The notes beneath the pieces were generated by a model. It saw only the letters and a list, made by a program, of their open reading frames with translations, had not been told where the DNA came from and ran no database searches. Shown one piece after another: positions 53,084-57,798 of a stretch of DNA of 57,798 bases; the stretch's first letter is position 1, and each line of letters starts with the position of its first letter. A program made the position numbers and the translations under genes. Source of the DNA: Sporomusa silvacetica DSM 10669 (lineage in GTDB: Bacteria; Bacillota; Negativicutes; Sporomusales; Sporomusaceae). The stretch spans positions 1-57,798 of the forward strand of contig NZ_LSLK01000080.1 in NCBI RefSeq assembly GCF_002257705.1. Direction: 5' to 3'.

Positions 53084-54001
53084 ATGTCTAAACAAATAGG
53101 GAAACAGCAGGAGGAGCTAGCAAAAATAATTGAGAGTCATACGGTTCAGGACGGAGTTTTCGAAACAGCCGTCCCATCTTTGGCTTTTGTGCGCTTTTCT
53201 AAAGTGGTCGAGCCGGTCTGTCGAGTTTACAAGCCTTCCATATGCTTCATAGCGCAAGGTTTGAAAGAGGTATTACTGGCACAAGAGCTGTTTCAGTATG
53301 GTCCTACCGACTATCTTCTCTCATCCATGAACTTACCGGTGACCGGTCAGGTCATACAAGCTTCATCCGATGTCCCCTATTTAAGTTTGAGACTGGAATT
53401 TACCCAGACGCAAATTTTTGAGGTTTTAAAGGAAGCCCAAATTCAAATCACCTCGCAGGAAAATACAAATCGGGCGATGTTTATTGGCCATATGGAGGCA
53501 TCGCTACTGGATGCAATACTCAGATTAGCCCGTTTGCAGGACAATCCTGCAGACATTCCGTTCCTGGCACCTATCTACACCAAGGAACTTCTTTATAGAC
53601 TTCTGCAAGGGCAGTATCGGGATGCGCTGGCACAAATGGCAATGGGAGGAAGCATCACCTATAGAATCAGAGTGGCCATAGACCAAATTATCGACCACTT
53701 TGATCAGTTGTTGCGAATCGAAGAACTAGCAGAGACAGCCAATATGGGTGTTTCGACGTTTCATAGGCACTTTAAAGAGGTAACTGCTATGAGTCCTATT
53801 CAGTTCCAAAAACAACTGCGCCTGCAGGAAGCGCAGCGCCTATTATTATCCGAATCAGCCGATGCCGCTGAGGTCGCATTTCGGGTAGGCTATGAAAGTT
53901 CATCCCAATTCAATCGTGAATATTCTCGTATGTTTGGTCTTCCGCCGAAAGAAGATATAAAGCGCCTGAAGGCGGACTATGACCAAAGTATGAACAAATA
54001 A
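53084..54001 (+). CDS. AraC family regulator (YqhC-like)
   Basis: A 305-residue AraC regulator with an N-terminal AraC_N-type cupin domain (about 25-195; VCRVYKPSICFIAQGLKEVL, MNLPVTGQVIQAS) and two C-terminal helix-turn-helices (about 205-300; RIEELAETANMGVSTFHRHF, AAEVAFRVGYESSSQFNREY). AGGAGGCG precedes ATG 53084. Such regulators sit beside and activate aldehyde reductase genes (YqhD Fe-ADH, aldo/keto reductase) in other bacteria; relics of both classes lie nearby, so this one may have outlived part of its regulon. Confidence 0.88.
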   Translation: MSKQIGKQQEELAKIIESHTVQDGVFETAVPSLAFVRFSKVVEPVCRVYKPSICFIAQGLKEVLLAQELFQYGPTDYLLSSMNLPVTGQVIQASSDVPYLSLRLEFTQTQIFEVLKEAQIQITSQENTNRAMFIGHMEASLLDAILRLARLQDNPADIPFLAPIYTKELLYRLLQGQYRDALAQMAMGGSITYRIRVAIDQIIDHFDQLLRIEELAETANMGVSTFHRHFKEVTAMSPIQFQKQLRLQEAQRLLLSESADAAEVAFRVGYESSSQFNREYSRMFGLPPKEDIKRLKADYDQSMNK

Positions 54002-54050
54002 AGCAATGAAGGGAGTGCCTGTTTTAACGGCACTCCCTTCATTGCTTTTA
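54001..54050 (+). terminator. Strong terminator of the AraC gene
   Basis: A perfect 19-bp stem, 54001-54019 with 54029-54047, loop TGTTTTAAC, then TTT. The rest of the gap to 54376 is AT-rich; apart from GGAGG before the next gene I see nothing I can assign. Confidence 0.9.
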
Positions 54051-54376
54051 TATGTTTGTGAGAGAAATAGGCAATTATATGAGACAATTGAGATAACGGT
54101 CGCTTCTCAATTTGATGCATAATAAGGATGATGATGTTTAATTCTGCTCATAACTTACTATGAGCGCAAAACTATCAAATATAGAAAAATGAAAGAGTGT
54201 CCAGGAAGGATAGGATCAATAAGAATTTGCAAAGAGAGCTGGTCATTAGTCGATTTGTCAAGATCACAATGTGCGTGATATGAACTGCGGAAGAGCTTTT
54301 GAACTATAGGTCATTGTGATTATATTTCCGTTTTTTGTTTATATTAAATCATTATCAATATTAAGGAGGAAAGAAC

Positions 54377-54994
54377 ATGAAAGTATTGTTAATTAATGGA
54401 AGCCAAAATGCGAATGGATGTACGTATACAGCTTTGATCGAGGTAGAGAAAAAATTGAATGAGCAAGAAATTGAAACAGAAATTATCCAAGTAGGAAATA
54501 AAGATATCAGGGGATGTATAGGATGCCGCAAATGTAGAACCATAGGAAAATGTATATTTGATGATCTGGTAAATGAAGTAGCACCAAAATTTGAACAAGC
54601 CGATGGTATTGTAATTGGATCACCTGTATATTTTGCATCAGCAAATGGAACACTTGTATCTTTTGTAGACCGTCTTTTCTATAGCGTTGCAGCTGATAAG
54701 AGTATGAAGGTAGGAGCTGCAGTTGTATCCGCAAGAAGAGGTGGATGCTCAGCTACCTTTGATGAACTCAATAAATATTTTACGATTTCAGGCATGCCAA
54801 TTGCTTCCAGTCAATACTGGAACAGTGTTCATGGATTTACACCAGATGATGTTCGAAAAGACGAAGAAGGATTACAGACAATGCGTACATTGGGTAAAAA
54901 TATGGCATTTTTAATCAAAAGCATTTCATTAGGAAAAGAAAAGTTCGGCTTGCCAGAAAAAGAGACGTGGATTGCTACCCATTTTATTAGATAG
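54377..54994 (+). CDS. Iron-sulfur flavoprotein / flavodoxin family reductase
   Basis: A 205-residue flavodoxin-fold protein. LLINGSQNANGCTYTALIEV binds FMN, and the Cys motif C-x2-C-x2-C-x5-C (CIGCRKCRTIGKC) near 48-60 matches iron-sulfur flavoproteins. SPVYFASANGTLVSFVDRLF follows, then VVSARRGGCSATFDELNKYF. TTAAGGAGG precedes ATG 54377. It is a second member of the type seen at 49476 but not a recent duplicate. It may be a regulon member of the AraC gene upstream. Confidence 0.88.
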   Translation: MKVLLINGSQNANGCTYTALIEVEKKLNEQEIETEIIQVGNKDIRGCIGCRKCRTIGKCIFDDLVNEVAPKFEQADGIVIGSPVYFASANGTLVSFVDRLFYSVAADKSMKVGAAVVSARRGGCSATFDELNKYFTISGMPIASSQYWNSVHGFTPDDVRKDEEGLQTMRTLGKNMAFLIKSISLGKEKFGLPEKETWIATHFIR

Positions 54995-55008
54995 AAAATG
55001 TGAAAGAT

Positions 55009-55069
55009 GTGTACTGGATGCAATAGATGTAGTTTCAACTTAATCGATACAGCTCAGGCCTATGGCAAA
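55009..55069 (+). pseudogene. Aldo/keto reductase fragment
   Basis: About 20 codons with one frameshift read CVLDAIDV, then FNLIDTAQAYG, which is the start of the aldo/keto reductase barrel (usually ALxxGYRLIDTAQAYGNE with the catalytic Asp and Tyr). Everything else of the roughly 280-residue enzyme is missing. Confidence 0.65.
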
Positions 55070-55121
55070 ATAGATTTAAGTTAAATATTTCAGAAAAACA
55101 GTGCGATATAAGTTGACCGGA

Positions 55122-55159
55122 AGGACTCTAACCACAGATCAGTAGATAGAGTCTTTTTT
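55122..55159 (+). terminator. Terminator after the aldo/keto reductase fragment
   Basis: ACTCTA (55125-55130) pairs with TAGAGT (55147-55152), followed by CTTTTTTG. The stretch 55160-55372 has no assignable feature. Confidence 0.6.
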
Positions 55160-55402
55160 GTTGCTTTAAATGATAAATAAAAAATTCTTTCTTGATACTA
55201 TTAGGCAAGGATGTGAGATGATTGTTATACCAGTAAAACATGGTTTTGCGGCATAATAAGAATAATAAGTGCTTTGTCTAAGTGTATATAAAAGTTACCG
55301 CTCTCGTAAAAATGCTGCGTGGATTGAAACTCCACGATTGACAGAGTAAAAAAATGATGTTGAGAAGATGCGTTGAGGTGCACAGCAGGGTGGAGGTATT
55401 TT

Positions 55403-55739
55403 ATGGTAAAGAAAAGCATGTTGGCCGCACTTCTGGCGATGAGTATGACGGTTGGTTCGGCTTCGGCCATGAGTAAGCCTGTCACAATTAAGGACCAGGG
55501 GAGTTTTTTTGCTGGCGGTACGGTGGTGACCGCACCGGGGGAATACGATGGAACAAAGCCGACGAAGCTTGATGGTGAGACATTGCATGGCGACCATGCC
55601 TATGTGTTCTACCAAAAGCCGGTCAAGGCGCATAAATACGGGCTGGTGTTCCTGCATGGCGCCGGGCAGTCGGCAAAGACCTGGGAGACAACACCTGATG
55701 GTCGCGATGGTTTCCAGAATATCTTTTTGGAACGAGGCT
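55403..55739 (+). pseudogene. 5' fragment of a secreted alpha/beta hydrolase (paralogue of 56277)
   Basis: A signal peptide (LAALLAMSMTVGSASA) and about 90 residues that match the gene at 56277 almost block for block: DQGSF, AGGTVV, LHGDHAYVFYQKPV, the oxyanion segment LVFLHGAGQSAKTWE and TTPDGRDGFQNIFL. It ends at ERGY, where flavodoxin sequence begins. The nucleophile, acid and histidine are lost. GGAGG precedes ATG 55403. It is the upstream copy of a tandem duplication that lost its 3' part by deletion. Confidence 0.85.
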
Positions 55740-56208
55740 ACAGGACGGCAATACGCGGCAGATTGCAATGAGATTGCAACGAACGCTGGGATCTGATATT
55801 GCAGAAATCAAACCCGTGATTCCCTATACGGGATCGGATGATGCAATCGTCAAACAATGTGAAGATGAAGTAAAAAGAGAATATCGGCCAGAAATCCAGA
55901 CGCTTCCATATGATGTGAAGGAATATGAAGTCGTGGCGATTGGAACGCCTACATGGTGGTATACTGTGGCGACGCCGGTGCAAGCATTTATCTCGGCAAA
56001 TCAATGGGCGGGGAAAACGGTAATTCCTTTTCAGACAAGCTGTGGATGGCCGGGACATGGATTGGAAGATTTGAAAGCTGCTTGCAAAGGGGCAGTATTC
56101 CAGCATGAGATGCACATTCAGTTCAATCCAAAACAGTTTGGTCTTTTGGTGACGCCTGAAAAAGAAGTGGAACATTGGGTTGACGCTGTTAGTCAGGCCA
56201 GAGCGTAG
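55740..56208 (+). pseudogene. Flavodoxin, 5'-truncated and joined to the hydrolase fragment
   Basis: From 55747 the frame reads GNTRQIAMRLQRTLGSDIAE, the FMN phosphate loop and first helix of a flavodoxin, and continues to a normal C-terminus (AIGTPTWWYTVATPVQAFIS; IPFQTSCGWPGHGLEDL). The first strand and start codon (usually M..LVVYFSRT) are missing. The hydrolase fragment upstream is in a different frame. ATG 55768 could give a 146-residue product without the FMN loop, unlikely to be active. Confidence 0.8.
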
Positions 56209-56276
56209 AAAATAACCGCGTTTAGCAAAGAAGGCGAAGGCGTGACAACAGATACACAAACGAAGGAGCAAGGTTT

Positions 56277-57347
56277 ATGAAGAAGATTATATTGACGGCT
56301 TTTTTGGCGCTTTCCCTTATCACGGGGTCTGCGTCAGCTATGAGTAAGTCTGTAAGCATTGCAGACCAAGGGAGTTTTGCCGCAGGAGGTACGGTTGTAC
56401 AGACACCGGGGGCATTGAAACCTGAAGAGCCTATGAATCCGGCAGGTCAGACTTTGCATGGCGATCACGCCTATGTTTTTTATCAAAAACCGGTGCATGC
56501 CCATAAATATCCGTTGGTATTCCTTCATGGAGGCGGGCAGTCAGCCAAGACCTGGGAGACAACGCCAGATGGACGGGACGGTTTCCAGAATATTTTCCTT
56601 GGCCGTGGCTATAGTACCTACTTGGTTGATCAGCCTCGTCGGGGAAGAGCAGGTCAGGGTACTGTAGATGGTACAGTTTCTGCATCCACGTTGGATCAGT
56701 TTTGGTACGCGCAATTCCGTCTGGGCATTTGGCCGAATTACTATGAAGGCGTGCAGTTCCCCAAAGGGGAGGAAGCCCTGAATCAATTTTTGCGTCAGAT
56801 TACGCCGAATACAGGCGATTTTGATAAGCAGGTGATCAGTGATTCTATGACGGCGGTTTTTGAAAAATCCGGCGACGGTATTCTCGTTTCTCATTCGCAA
56901 GGAGGCGGGCCGGGCTGGCTGACTGCCGTCAAAAGCAATAAGGTGAAAGCCGTTGTTTCTTTTGAGCCTTGGGACGGATTCTTTTTCCCAGAAGGCGAGG
57001 TGCCAGAAGCGATACAGACGTCCAGTCCATTCGGCGCTTTGGAGGGAACACCGATTGCAATGGAGGATTTTTTGAAGTTGACGAAAATTCCTATTCTTGT
57101 GTACTATGGCGACAATATTCCTGACAAGCCGAGCAAGGAATGGAATGGTGATAGCTGGCATGCCCGTCTGGATATGGCCCGCATTTGGGTAGATACCATC
57201 AATCGCCATGGCGGCGATGCCACGTTGGTTCATTTGCCGGAAATCGGTATTTATGGAAACACGCATTTTATTATTTCGGATTTAAACAATGTACAGATTG
57301 CCAATCATATGTCAGTCTGGATGCATGAAAAAGGATTGGACAAGTAA
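56277..57347 (+). CDS. Secreted alpha/beta hydrolase
   Basis: A 356-residue hydrolase with a signal peptide (ILTAFLALSLITGSASA). The oxyanion segment is LVFLHGGGQSAKTWE (about 81-95), the nucleophile is probably the serine of SHSQGG (about 205), the acid lies in the YYGDNIPDKP region (about 282) and the histidine in GNTHFI (about 330). The triad is therefore complete. It is the intact copy of the tandem pair. GGAGCAAGG precedes ATG 56277. Such proteins often sit beside flavodoxin and aldo/keto reductase genes in Negativicutes; the substrate is unknown. Confidence 0.87.
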   Translation: MKKIILTAFLALSLITGSASAMSKSVSIADQGSFAAGGTVVQTPGALKPEEPMNPAGQTLHGDHAYVFYQKPVHAHKYPLVFLHGGGQSAKTWETTPDGRDGFQNIFLGRGYSTYLVDQPRRGRAGQGTVDGTVSASTLDQFWYAQFRLGIWPNYYEGVQFPKGEEALNQFLRQITPNTGDFDKQVISDSMTAVFEKSGDGILVSHSQGGGPGWLTAVKSNKVKAVVSFEPWDGFFFPEGEVPEAIQTSSPFGALEGTPIAMEDFLKLTKIPILVYYGDNIPDKPSKEWNGDSWHARLDMARIWVDTINRHGGDATLVHLPEIGIYGNTHFIISDLNNVQIANHMSVWMHEKGLDK

Positions 57348-57376
57348 CAGATAAAAAGAAGAAAGCAGGAATTTTT

Positions 57377-57469
57377 ATGAACTTGAAATTAAAGGTAAGT
57401 ATAGCAATGCTCGCATTGGGGCTGATGGTCACCGGGTATGGCGGGCACGTACGCAAGCAAAACGTCTGA
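57377..57469 (+). pseudogene. Start of a secreted protein gene, frameshifted and cut at the rRNA
   Basis: ATG 57377 opens a signal peptide (LKVSIAMLALGLMVTG) and stops after 30 codons. Shifting frame near 57440 continues as MAGTYASKTSEDQRS, a plausible mature N-terminus, for about 25 codons up to the 23S rRNA. So a gene start is present, but it is both frameshifted and truncated by the rRNA junction near 57510. Confidence 0.5.
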
Positions 57470-57509
57470 GGACCAACGAAGCAGATGGCGGCTTATAGAC
57501 AGTTGCAGC

Positions 57510-57798
57510 TAAGTCACGTTACAAAGGGCATACGGCGGATGCCTAGGCGCCAAGAGCCGACGAAGGACGGGGTAAGCTCCGATATGCCAGGAAGAGCTGC
57601 AAGCAAGCTTTGACTCCTGGATTTCCGAATGGGGGAACCCGGCGGTGGTAATGCACCGTCACCTAACGTAAGTTAGGAGGGCACCCGGGGAACTGAAACA
57701 TCTAAGTACCCGGAGGAAAAGTAATCAATTGAGATTCCCTAAGTAGCGGCGAGCGAACGGGGAAGAGCCCAAACCAGAGAGCTTTGCTCATTTCATTA
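57510..57798 (+). rRNA. rrl: 23S ribosomal RNA, 5' end (continues beyond the window)
   Basis: Conserved 5' domain sequences are visible: GGGCATACGGCGGATGCC from about 57526, GCCGACGAAGGACG, GGAACCCGGCGG, CACCCGGGGAACTGAAACAT and AGTAGCGGCGAGCGAAC. The mature 5' end is near 57510. No 16S, tRNA or spacer precedes it; the sequence changes abruptly from a protein gene start to rRNA. Confidence 0.95.

Noticed and set aside
1..57798. CRISPR arrays
   Set aside because: No regularly spaced direct repeats or cas genes were seen; the only repeats are operators, the RNA element and the hydrolase duplication.

Overview
The window reads as chromosomal DNA of an anaerobic, diderm Firmicute, most likely a Negativicute of the Sporomusaceae type. 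This is inferred from gene content, not from a database search. The pointers are a multi-subunit [FeFe] hydrogenase, a butyryl-CoA dehydrogenase/Etf complex with a ferredoxin-EtfA fusion, AtoE, several sigma-54 activators, cache-domain chemoreceptors, a Dms-like molybdoenzyme operon and an RND pump, which implies an outer membrane.

Layout. 1-2072: end of hydB and all of hydA (NAD-linked [FeFe] hydrogenase). 2149-4116: chemoreceptor. 4133-8690: a sigma-54 promoter with three operators, then bcd-etfB-etfA, a structured RNA leader, crt and a small Cys protein. 8814-10813 (minus): a 3-hydroxyacyl-CoA dehydrogenase, a beta-keto acid cleavage enzyme (BKACE) and a thiolase relic. 10928-14224: a PAS-type sigma-54 activator and atoE, whose promoter carries the same operator array as bcd. 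14416-15790: two gene remnants fused by deletion. 15880-15982: a second copy of the RNA element. 16070-21396 (minus): a KimA-like potassium transporter with KdpE/KdpD but no KdpFABC. 21556-26303: an AEC transporter and a large GGDEF/HD-GYP sensor. 26412-36509: a tRNA-Val fragment, an AcoR-like sigma-54 activator and a seven-gene molybdoenzyme operon (catalytic subunit, FeS subunit, membrane anchor, TorD-like chaperone, NapG/NapH-like proteins, polyferredoxin) behind its own sigma-54 promoter. 36567-45451: three TetR genes with visible operators, an RND adaptor and pump, an MFS transporter and a PepSY membrane protein. 45618-57469: a decayed oxidoreductase neighbourhood (IS256 relic, Fe-ADH, aldo/keto reductase, flavodoxin, esterase, cupin and hydrolase fragments) with intact nitroreductase, iron-sulfur flavoprotein, phosphoesterase, AraC and hydrolase genes. 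57510-57798: the 5' end of a 23S rRNA gene with no 16S before it.

How the parts fit. The left third handles short-chain acyl-CoA metabolism and hydrogen/NADH/ferredoxin balance. One activator probably controls both the uptake gene (atoE) and the bcd-etf operon through GATGA-N6-TCATC sites. The middle holds potassium homeostasis, c-di-GMP signalling and an anaerobic respiratory molybdoenzyme. The right third is efflux and electrophile/redox stress genes with much gene decay.

Most notable: the shared three-site sigma-54 operator architecture, a twice-occurring structured RNA of unknown class, the KdpDE-KimA pairing, and two stable-RNA fragments (tRNA-Val and 23S) at odd junctions.
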